Positions 52,627 to 62,300 of a DNA stretch of 64,000 nucleotides are shown in pieces. Origin of the DNA: Cytophagaceae bacterium (GTDB lineage Bacteria > Bacteroidota > Bacteroidia > Cytophagales > Flexibacteraceae); assembly GCA_947458545.1 (NCBI GenBank), contig CANGYH010000006.1, positions 1-64,000 on the forward strand, in the 5' to 3' direction. Every line of letters begins with the position of its first letter. Within the stretch, counting starts at the first letter, position 1. The notes beneath the pieces were generated by a model. It had not been told where the DNA came from. It saw only the letters and a program-made list of their open reading frames with translations, and made no database searches. Made by a program: the position numbers and the translations under genes.

Positions 52627-55031
52627 ACGAAACCCATTACTTCTAAATGTTTATTGACTTTATTTTCAAGGGCCTCAACTTCGGTAAGCAGGGCAGGCAA
52701 GGGGGCGTCGTAGCGTTCGGCCAATTCTTTCACGCGGCGGGTAAGGGCCTGGCTTACGCGGTCTAGCTCTCCGTGCAGAGCGGTGGCCAGGGTGGCCAGC
52801 CATTTGTCATCTACCACCAGGGTTTTTACCTCGGCCTCCGTAAGGGTGGGGTATTTGCGGTAGGCCATCTCATCCAGGGCAAGCTCACCCGCTTTGGTGC
52901 GCTTTTTCAGGTCTGCCTCGCGGTTGCAAAGGGCCAGGTATTGGTTTAAGATTTTTAGCTCGTCTGCGGCGGCTTTGTTGCCCTTCAGTTCCTTAATCCG
53001 GGCTGTAACAGCGGCTTTGTTTATCTTCTCAAAATCTTCGAAGAATCCGCCTTCGCCGCCGTGCTCTTCTTCTAGCTCAGCCATGTCAGCGGTCACGGTT
53101 TCCAGCTCAGCGGCCAGGCGGTCTAGCTCGGCTTGCTCTTGGGCAAAAAAATGAGCCACCAGCACGGGCTTGGGTACCAGGTCGCAGGCCCAGCCACGGT
53201 CCTTTTGGCTAACCACCTTGCCCTCCTTGTTCTTTTTGGTTTCGTACACCCGGTAGGTCTCTGCCTTCCAGCCATCGGCGGCAATCAGGTAGGCATCGTC
53301 CTGCATCGTCTCCGCCCAGTAGCTGAGCAGGTGCTGGTAGATGTCGTAGGCGTCTATCAGGGGCTTGCCCGTGTAGTGGGCCAATAGGTCCTCGCCCAGG
53401 TCGGCAATCAGGTCTTTGGGGTGGCAGCCCGGTTGCAGGTTTTTCAGCTTTTGGGCCGTATGCTGCCGCCAGGCCTCAAAATGGGCGGCCATGCCTTCTG
53501 TAAAGGCGGCAAACTGCGGGTGGTGGTAGATGGCGGCCTTCAGGTTGGCCTTGTCTACAGCCAGATCTACATAGCCGGGCCGGTTGGCTGCAAAGAGGGT
53601 GGCCTTCAGGTCTGGGCAAACGGCCCAGTAGGGCTGCAGGGCTGCCACGTCGGCCTCGGGTATGCCGCCGATCAGGTGGCCGGCAATGTCCTGGATGTCC
53701 TCGGCCTGCTGGCTGTCTATGTATCGGGGCAGGTTGAGGTTGTACTCGTTGCGCTCAATCTCCTCGAAGCTGACCATGCGGCTGTAGCGGGGCAACTCTA
53801 GTTGCTTGGTAAAGACGTCCACGATCTTGTGGATGTCTTGGTCTCGCAAGCGGTTTTTAGGGCCATCTTTCTTGAACCCTGTGCTGGCATCGATCATGAA
53901 GATGCCCTTGCGGAACTCAGCCTCCTGCTTGTCTAGCACGATGATGCAGGCCGGGATGCCGGTGCCATAAAAGAGGTTGGCCGGCAGGCCTATGATGCCT
54001 TTGATGTAGCCGCGCCGGATGAGGTTTTTGCGGATGTCAGCCTCGGCGTTGCCACGGAACAAGACACCGTGCGGCAAGATGCAGGCGGCTTTGCCCGTGC
54101 TTTTGAGCGAGCGTATGATGTGGAGCAGATAGGCATAGTCGCCCTGCTTGGCCGGCGGCACGCCAAAGCCCATAAAGCGCTTATGGGGGTCTTGCAGGGC
54201 ATCAAGGCCGGTGCTCCAGCGCTTGTCCGAGAAGGGCGGGTTGGCCACCACATAGTCGAACGTTTTAAGCACACCGTTCTCAGTAAACTGGGGGTCTGTT
54301 AGGGTGTTGCCCTGCTGCACCGTAGCCGTTGGGTGGTTGTGCAGGATCATATTCATCCGGGCCAGGCCGCTGGTAGCCGCGTCTTTCTCCTGGCCATAGA
54401 GGGTGATGCCCTCCCGCGCCTCGTCGGTCACCTTTAGCAGCAGCGATCCAGACCCGCAGGTAGGGTCGTAGCAGGTGGTGGCGGCCGAGGTTTTGGCCTG
54501 CCGAATGCCCAGGATCTGAGCCATGACCCGGCTCACTTCTGCCGGGGTATAGAACTGCCCTTTGCTCTTGCCGCTTTCTGTGGCAAAGTGGCGCATCAGG
54601 TACTCATAGGCGTCGCCCAGGATGTCGTCGCCGTCGCCCCGGTTCTTGCTGAAATCCAGCTCTTTGTCCTCAAATATGGCAATCAGGTTGGTAAGGCGCT
54701 CCACCTTCTCGCCGCCGTTGCCCAGCTTCGTGCTGTCGTTGAAGTCGGGCAAGTCCGAGAGCTTGTTGGCCTCGGCCAAAGGGGCAATGATCTTCTTGTT
54801 GATCAGGTCGCCGATCTCGGGGTTGCCCTTCAGGGCCACCATGTCGGCAAAGCTGGCACCTTCAGGTATCTCAATGGGCGCGTAAGGCTGGCCTGCGAAC
54901 TTGTCGCTTATGTACTTGATAAACAGCAACACCAGCACATAGTCTTTGTACTGGCTGGCATCCATGCCTCCGCGCAGCTCATCGCAGCTTGCCCAAAGGC
55001 GTGAGTAAAGTTCTGATTTTTTGATGGCCAT
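52620..55031 (-). CDS. hsdM: Type I RM methyltransferase subunit HsdM, long form
   Basis: An 803-aa N6-adenine methyltransferase subunit. The N-terminal HsdM domain ('LYSRLWASCDELRGGMDASQYKDYVLVLLFIKYISDKF') is followed by the SAM motif YDPTCGSGSLLLK (about residues 188-200) and the catalytic VVANPPF (NPPF at 264-267). Usual HsdM proteins are about 500 aa; this one carries some 300 extra residues, partly coiled coil ('AELDRLAAELETVTADMAELEEEH', 'LTEVEALENKVNKHLEVMGF'), as in the long-form subfamily. It is first in the operon. A TTTG lies four bases before the ATG at 55031, suggesting a very short leader. Confidence 0.96.
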   Translation of the reverse strand: MAIKKSELYSRLWASCDELRGGMDASQYKDYVLVLLFIKYISDKFAGQPYAPIEIPEGASFADMVALKGNPEIGDLINKKIIAPLAEANKLSDLPDFNDSTKLGNGGEKVERLTNLIAIFEDKELDFSKNRGDGDDILGDAYEYLMRHFATESGKSKGQFYTPAEVSRVMAQILGIRQAKTSAATTCYDPTCGSGSLLLKVTDEAREGITLYGQEKDAATSGLARMNMILHNHPTATVQQGNTLTDPQFTENGVLKTFDYVVANPPFSDKRWSTGLDALQDPHKRFMGFGVPPAKQGDYAYLLHIIRSLKSTGKAACILPHGVLFRGNAEADIRKNLIRRGYIKGIIGLPANLFYGTGIPACIIVLDKQEAEFRKGIFMIDASTGFKKDGPKNRLRDQDIHKIVDVFTKQLELPRYSRMVSFEEIERNEYNLNLPRYIDSQQAEDIQDIAGHLIGGIPEADVAALQPYWAVCPDLKATLFAANRPGYVDLAVDKANLKAAIYHHPQFAAFTEGMAAHFEAWRQHTAQKLKNLQPGCHPKDLIADLGEDLLAHYTGKPLIDAYDIYQHLLSYWAETMQDDAYLIAADGWKAETYRVYETKKNKEGKVVSQKDRGWACDLVPKPVLVAHFFAQEQAELDRLAAELETVTADMAELEEEHGGEGGFFEDFEKINKAAVTARIKELKGNKAAADELKILNQYLALCNREADLKKRTKAGELALDEMAYRKYPTLTEAEVKTLVVDDKWLATLATALHGELDRVSQALTRRVKELAERYDAPLPALLTEVEALENKVNKHLEVMGFVW

Positions 55032-55243
55032 AGAACAAAGGGGGGCAACTTGCTTAGGTAGTGGGGTTAGTGCTCAACAAGCAAAGATGATGCAGGCAGG
55101 GCAGGCTTACGATCTGCTATTGCAAAAAGGAGAGAAGACTGCTCGGTGTGCAATCCGGCTAGTTATAGAAGCCCAACCTGGCCGCTGGTGTTATCTACGG
55201 CCATGGTTAGCTTGTAATCTAGAATGTATAATCTATCCTATGC

Positions 55244-56377
55244 CTAATTTTTAAAGAAGGCGTGGGTAGTATTTAGGTTGGGGCATTCTTCGCTTGGCCT
55301 GCGTGGCTTGCGAGGCTTAATGTGATAGCTTACTGATAGCTCGTGTGTGGGGCCAAATCCTCTTGCCAGAGCACCAAGGCCTGCATCGTAGCTGTAGAAA
55401 ATGCGCATGTAAGCGTCTTCTGGCGTTTTGTCTTTGGGCTTCAGCAACAGGGGCATGGTTTTAAGCTCAAAGCCTGCGATAAAGCAAAGCGCACTGGTAT
55501 TGTCTAGCCCGCGGTATGCAGCGCCAATTCTAAATTCTTGATAATTAAATAGAAGGCCGGCATCTAATTGCCTGAATTGGGTCTGCCCTAGCTTGCCCTG
55601 ATATCTCATAATCAGATAGGGCTCAACCGCTGCGTCAAACTTCCCGATAGACTTAGAAACTAAGCCATGGTTTCTTGCTCGTCCTCGGGCCAGATTCGGT
55701 CTTAATTTCCTTTTATGCCTGACCTCTAAGATCATCCTGGGCATAAACAGCACATCGGCCACGCTTGCATTGGTGATAAAGTTTTGCCGACTACCGACGT
55801 AATGCTGGTAAGATGCTCCTAAGAATGTGTTGCCACCAATCGTAAGCTTGAGCCCTGTAGCAATGGTACCCATAGAAGCAAAGTCCATGCCTGCCAGATT
55901 CTCTGCAGAGGTTGCGCTCCTGCCCAGTAGGTTCAGTTGATCTCCAAAAACCAGGTCGTCGTAATTGACGCTTCGCTGGCTGTAACCCATAGCCAGGCCA
56001 TAGCGCAACACATTTTGGTTTCTCCGCAAGCCCCCAAAATCCACATAATGGCTCGCCATGGCCTGAAAAGTATTGGCTGTCATTTTGCTTGCACCAGCCC
56101 TATCGGTCAGAAAATAGGCACCGAGGGCCACCCTTGTTTTTTGGTTGGTATAACCATCCAGGCTGGCCAGCGAGGTTCTGTAAGCCTGGCTAGCCCCTAG
56201 CCCCAGGTATTGGATCCTCCCCACCAGGTTTGCGTTTAGGCCATCGTAATGCCCGGCATTGGCTGGGTTCAAGTAGATGCCGGTGGCCTGGGTTTGGGTA
56301 AACATCGGATCCTGAGCGCGCGCATTCAGGCTTATCATACTGAGAGCTACTCCGAGGGCAGTTAAAATTCTCTTCAT
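55244..56377 (-). CDS. PorP/SprF family T9SS-associated outer-membrane protein
   Basis: A 377-aa outer-membrane beta-barrel protein with a signal peptide (MKRILTALGVALSMISLNARA) and the family opening 'QDPMFTQTQATGIYLNPANAG'. 'VALGAYFLTDRAG', 'VLRYGLAMGYSQRSVNYDDLVFGDQL' and 'GLLFNYQEFRIGAAYRG' are PorP/SprF barrel strands. In gliding Bacteroidota, SprF-like proteins are needed to export or anchor an adjacent protein with a type-B C-terminal sorting domain. Here the gene starts 2 bp after such a giant gene, so it is almost certainly its dedicated partner. Confidence 0.92.
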   Translation of the reverse strand: MKRILTALGVALSMISLNARAQDPMFTQTQATGIYLNPANAGHYDGLNANLVGRIQYLGLGASQAYRTSLASLDGYTNQKTRVALGAYFLTDRAGASKMTANTFQAMASHYVDFGGLRRNQNVLRYGLAMGYSQRSVNYDDLVFGDQLNLLGRSATSAENLAGMDFASMGTIATGLKLTIGGNTFLGASYQHYVGSRQNFITNASVADVLFMPRMILEVRHKRKLRPNLARGRARNHGLVSKSIGKFDAAVEPYLIMRYQGKLGQTQFRQLDAGLLFNYQEFRIGAAYRGLDNTSALCFIAGFELKTMPLLLKPKDKTPEDAYMRIFYSYDAGLGALARGFGPTHELSVSYHIKPRKPRRPSEECPNLNTTHAFFKN

Positions 56378-56379
56378 AG

Positions 56380-59300
56380 CTATCGCAGTAGATTAATGTC
56401 GCCCGTGCGCGTTTGCTCGTATCCATTCTCGGTTTTTATGCTGATTTTGTAGGCATAAACCCCGGCTGGGCTAGGTTGCCCGTTGAGTGTACCATCCCAG
56501 TGGCGGTTCACATCTTGTGACTCAAACACTCGCCTGCCCCATCTGTCAAAAATCTCAATCCTGTATTCCTTTACGGCCAACAAAAGTGGCTTAAATGTGT
56601 CATTCAGGGGGTCGGCTTCAGGCCTAGCATCGTTGCGGGGCGTGAATGCATTGGGTACGTCTACAATACCCGCGCGAATAACATTTAACTCTCGGCGGGC
56701 TACAGCCGTATCGCGGCAGCCTTTGCGAGAGATTGCTATCATAGAAATTGCAAATTGCCCCTCGCGTCTATACCTGTAGAAGGGCTCAAAGCCTACAATG
56801 GTATCTCTTGTGTCTCCGAAGTTCCACAGATACGAAGTAGCTCCCCGAGATAGGTTTACTAAGCGAAGACTCTGCTCAAATAGCGGATAAATACTATCTG
56901 GCTGCACCGTAAAATCGGCAATTGGCTTCGGGAAAGCACGAATTACCAGCCGTTTCTCCAGTGTATCTCGTCCGATAGCATTTACAGAAATTAATCGAAC
57001 GGTATAATCGCCGGCAGAGTCGTAGGTGATGACACCAGGCTGGACCACAGTACTGGTGTGCCCTGAGCCTCCAAAGTCCCAAAAGAATCGTCTACCGAAT
57101 CGGGTAAGGTTGCGTACCCGCACTCGCAACGGAACACAGCCAACAACGGAATCCATAGGCCTCCGAAGCAGGGAATCCTCGTAGGTGTAAATCTGAAATC
57201 TAGTATCAGGCTCTACAGGTAACACCGTTATTTGCCGCGAAATCGGTACCCCGCAACTGTCTGCACTAGCTGGGTCAAATGGAGTTAGCGTTACTGTGAA
57301 CGTACCAGTAGTATCATATTGGTGCGTTATGCGGCTAGTATCTCCCATTATGATGCGAGTACGTCCGTCTCCAAAATTCCACCGGTAGCCAAATCGTTGG
57401 TTCAACGGTCTGGTTTGATTTACTAGCGTGACAAAAGCACTGTCTTGAGCAATCGTGTCGCCAGGTATAATTGTAAAAGCACCTTGTGGCACCGGGAAAA
57501 CCCTGACCACTTTCGTAATACTATCTCTGCACCCTTGAGCTAGAGCCCGCACTGTAATTCGATGCGTTAGCGTTTGGCCGGTCTGATTTTGATACCTCTG
57601 GTCAGGTATAGGCCCAAACCCTTGATAAGTCTGACCATTGCCAAAATCCCAAGACAGCGTCCCTTGAGAGGCATCGCCTGGTGTAGACGTTAAGCCGTAG
57701 CGTATCTGAACGTTAAGCGGTGCACAGCCGGTGCTGTCGGAAAGGGTGAACTGAGGCCTTGGCTTCGGAAGAACAACGATGATACGCTGGGTGGAGTCTG
57801 CACAGCTCTGTCTGCTATCTGAATTATAGACCACAAGGCGTACCCGGTGTGGCCCTGGTTCTGCGAACGCATATTGAAGACTGTTCCCAGCTGTGACAAT
57901 GGAGGTATCTCGGCCGTTATCCTGCAACACCCACTTATAGGAAACAGCATTTCTGGATGTACTGCTGAAGGTGATCGGGCTGCCAGGGCAAAGCGTCTGG
58001 GTGGACTGAGTGAATGAAGCTACTGGCAAGGGTTTTACCCATACTACTTTCCGAGTGACAGAGGTACAGAAGGGTGCTGATTCAGAGCGTGCACGCAGAA
58101 GAACCTGATAGTAACCAATACGAGGATAGCGGTGAGCAGGAGGGTTAAATAGCAGCGACCCGGTGCTATCGCCAAATGTCCAGGTGTAGGTAACGGCAGG
58201 CTGGTTAGGGCTTTGGTTTATAAAGCGAACAGTATCGTCAAGACATATCACGACAGTATCTGCCGAGGTAGTTGGCAATAAATGCGTAGAAGCAACAAAA
58301 TCTGTGGTAGGCGGAGCTGTAACACTGACGATTAACTCATCAGTGGTATCGTGATTACATAGGCCACGGGCTGCGAGCTTTATCCGGTATAGACCAGGTG
58401 CCCTGTAGAGATACGAGCCTGTATCAGTACCTGGACGAAGGTCAGTAAATAGCCCATTACCAAAAAAGACACGAGCTCCTTGACCATTACGCGAAGTGTT
58501 TCGAAAGCGAACCCGAAACGGGGCACACCCCTCAAGCGGGGCAGCCTCCATGCCTGCAAATGTTGCTAGGTGAGGCGATACGGTAAACCAGGTCGTATCT
58601 GCATTATTACATCCAGTTGAGGCAATGGCTGCATCAAGAACGAGTGAATGGCGCCCTGCAACGTTAAAGACGAGAGAGGGGCTTCGATCGGATGAGACCA
58701 GAACTCCATTAAGCAACCATCGATAGGCTAAGGCTGTATCTGAGGTATTCCTCATGGTAAGCGTAATGCCTCTGCAGATTGCAGTATCTGAAGGCGAAAA
58801 CTCCACCCGTGGGCGTGGATTTACTGTAATCAATTGACTTACCGTATCCATCTCGCATCCATTCTGGACCGTCAACAGTGCCCTGTAGACACCAGGGCGT
58901 CTATACACATGGTCTTGAATGGTACCCCCTGAGGCCGTAAAGCCATCGCCAAAATCCCAAGTTATCTGGTTACCATTTCCCTGTACCTGATTACTTGTGA
59001 AGCGCAGGGCTAAAGGTGCACAGCCACGATTTAACGCGAGATTATAGCGGGCGAATACCGACTTAGCCCGAACCCTTACTTGCTGCTCTTGTATGCTTGT
59101 ATCACAAGCATTGATGGCAGTTAATCGAACAATAAATACCGTATCACGTGGCGAGTTATTGACAAATCCGTGCCTGACGTTTCCCATCTGTACTCCTGAT
59201 AAAGGGAAGGTCGTAGTATCGGGGGTGCCATCTCCAAAACTCCAGATGAAGCGATCTGGTTGCCCAATGGAGTAGTTATAAAGAGTCTCCTTATGGGGAG

Positions 59301-62300
59301 CTGAACATATGAGCGACAGGGGTGCAATGAATATGGCCGTTGGGCTTGGCTTAACCCGGATGGTATCTACAAATTCTGTGGTGTCGCATAGGTTTTCAAC
59401 CTTTAATCGGACAACGAAAACAGAATCTCGGAAGCGGCTGGAAGGGTAGGTGTGGATAAAGAAAGAATCTGTAGCAGATACCGGCTGAAGCTGATACCCG
59501 ATGCCATTAAGCCCAAAGTCCCAATAGTAGGCATTACTGAGGCCAACTGAGGTATTGTTAAATAGGACCTGAACAGGCCCGCAGTATCTGGGATTTGATG
59601 GCCGCTTACTAAAAGAAGGAACAACTGGCTGCACTACGTGGATAAGCTGAGAAACACTATCTCGGCAACCTTTGGTTGAGATAGCCCAGAGCGTAATCCG
59701 TTTATAGCCTGTGTCAGAGAACGTAATGGCTCCATCAATTCCACTGGTAGGTGCAACTAGATTACCATTGCCATAGTCCCAAAAGTATTGAAGGGTAGGT
59801 GAGCCTGCGAGGCTGGGTGTCCGGTTTATGAATGTGTACGGCCTCCCTACACAATAAAGAGCCGGTGACTCTACTGTAAAGGCTGGTCTAGGCATAGGAT
59901 TTACAACTACCGTTTTGTAGTGAACGCTATCGCAACCAGCACGATCCCTGAAAGAGTGACCAACTTGAATTGTTGAAGGTGCAGAAATACCGATACCTCC
60001 TGTTACTTGAGCAGGATTAAAAATGCCGGAGGCAGACACTAGGGATGTGGGGCCACCAGACGATACAAACCAAATTCCTTGGTTAACAGGCTCCACACCA
60101 GGAAGTTGATTAAGGTCAAATGGTGCGTCCTTGACGCAGATGGTATCTTGGGAAGGCCCCGCGTTAACGGAAGGGAGCGGGTTAACCGTTAAAAGAACTG
60201 TGTCACGGCGCAAGCAAAGCCCCTCCCCCACGGTGTACGCAAGGGTATGCTGGCCAGCCCCGGCTTGCCGTGGGTTAAAGGTAGAATCCTGACTACCAGC
60301 AAGGCCAGGACCAGACCATACCCCAGCCTTTGGGGTAAATCCAGACAAGGCAAATCCAAGGCTATCAATACAGAGCACATAATCCGGGCCTGCCAGCACC
60401 GTTTCTGGCTCTGTTACGCGGACCGTGATAATGGTGTCGCGCTCGCAAGTGTTTTGGTCCTTCCAAGTAAACCGGGCTCGGTAGATCCCTATCGTATTGG
60501 GCGTCACGTGGCCTTGAGGGCTAACAGCAAATGTTGGGGAGAGGGAAGTCCAATAACCTGCACCTGTGCCACTGCCCCCTGCATTTGATAAACGAACTAC
60601 ATCACCAGCTAATGACCGACAGAAAGAGGTATCACGTGCCCAGACTTGAGGCAGGTCATTCACTCGTATTCTCTTGGTTGCGGCGCTGTCGCACCCAAAG
60701 GGATCTTTATAGATATATGTAATTGTATGAGAACCAACCCCAGCAGCCATTGGAGAGAAGGTGCCCGAAACTTCGTTTGTAATTCCAGGTCCAGACCAGC
60801 GCCCTCCAGTTGAGGGAACAACATTTCCTAAAGCTGAAAGTAAAATAGGCGGATCTTGGATGCAGACAGTATCCTGATCTGCTCCAGCAGAAACATCAGG
60901 TAAAGGGCGAACTAGGACTGTTGTGGTATCCCTGCGTAAGCAAAGGCCGCTGCCAAAGGTATATACAATCTGATGCGTCCCAAGACCCGCTAGTCTTGGA
61001 AAGAAGGCAGAATCAGTACCTCCAACAAGGCCTGGGCCCTGCCAGACTCCACCTCTTGGGCTGAATCCTTGCAATACAAAGCCTGTGCTATCGATACAAA
61101 CCTGTCCACCTGAGCCAGCTCGTACGGGCGCTGGCTCGGTTACAACGACCCGTATTAATGTATCCCTTCCGCATGTGTTTTCATCATGCCAGCTGAATCG
61201 TACTTGGTAGGTGCCCACAATAGTAGGTACGAACTCGCCTTGAGGTGTAATACTAATGCCGGCTGAAACAGCCGACCAGGAACCTCTTCCATTCCCAGTG
61301 CCCCCAGCACCTACCAAGCGTACTATTTCTCCAGACGTAGATCTGCAAAAAGCTGTATCGCGTGCCCAGACTCTTGGTAAAGGGTTTACAACAATGCGCT
61401 TGGTATCAGAACTATCGCAACCTCTTGCATCCCTATAACTATAGGTAACCGTGTGAGTACCAATACCGGCAACAGATGGATTGAATGTGCCAGAATTAGC
61501 ATTTGAAATCCCAGGGCCGCTCCATCTGCCACCAGTTGGTATTACTCCATTGACTGTAGCCAGCTGAATGGGTGCATCATTGATGCAGACGGTATCTTGG
61601 TCTGGCCCGGCCGATACATTAGGTAAAGGCAAAACCGTTAACAGAAGGGTATCCTTCCGCTCGCAAAGGCCCGAGCCAAGTGTATAGATTAAGGGATGTA
61701 AACCCACTCCTGCTCTACGTGGCAAGAAAGCAGAGTCCATCCCACCAATCATCCCAGGACCGCTCCATAGGCCTCCTCTTGGTGAAAAACCCGTTAAGGC
61801 AAAGCCAGTTGAATCGATACAAAGGGACAGGTCTGCCCCTGTACGGACCTGCTCGGGCTCTGTAACCCTGATACGGATAATTGTGTCCTTCCAGCAGGTG
61901 TTTCGGTCTCGCCAAGTAAAGCGTGCTTGGAAAGTCCCTATTTGGTCTGGAACAAAAGTTCCATCCGCGTTGATTCTAAATCCTGATGTATTGGATGTCC
62001 ATTGGCCAGTACCGCTTCCACTGCCTCCAGCGCCTGCCAGTGAAACACTTGTGCCATTCGTTGTCCGGCAAAATGATGTATCCCTAGCCCAAACGGCAGG
62101 AAGAGCATTAACTGTAATACGTTTGGTGTCAGAGCTGTCGCACCCCCTAGTATCCCTGAAAGTGTAGGTTATAGTATGAACACCTACACCCGCAGACACA
62201 GGTGAGAAGGCTCCGGTAGACGCATCCGTTATTCCTGTACCTGACCAAAAGCCGCCAAGCGGGCTGACACCTGGAACAGTACTCAAGATTAGATTGGGGT

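Noticed and set aside
55021-55254. Short plus-strand frame between hsdM and the sprF-like gene
   Set aside because: It overlaps the hsdM start region and has no recognisable domain. The interval more likely holds the hsdM upstream region.
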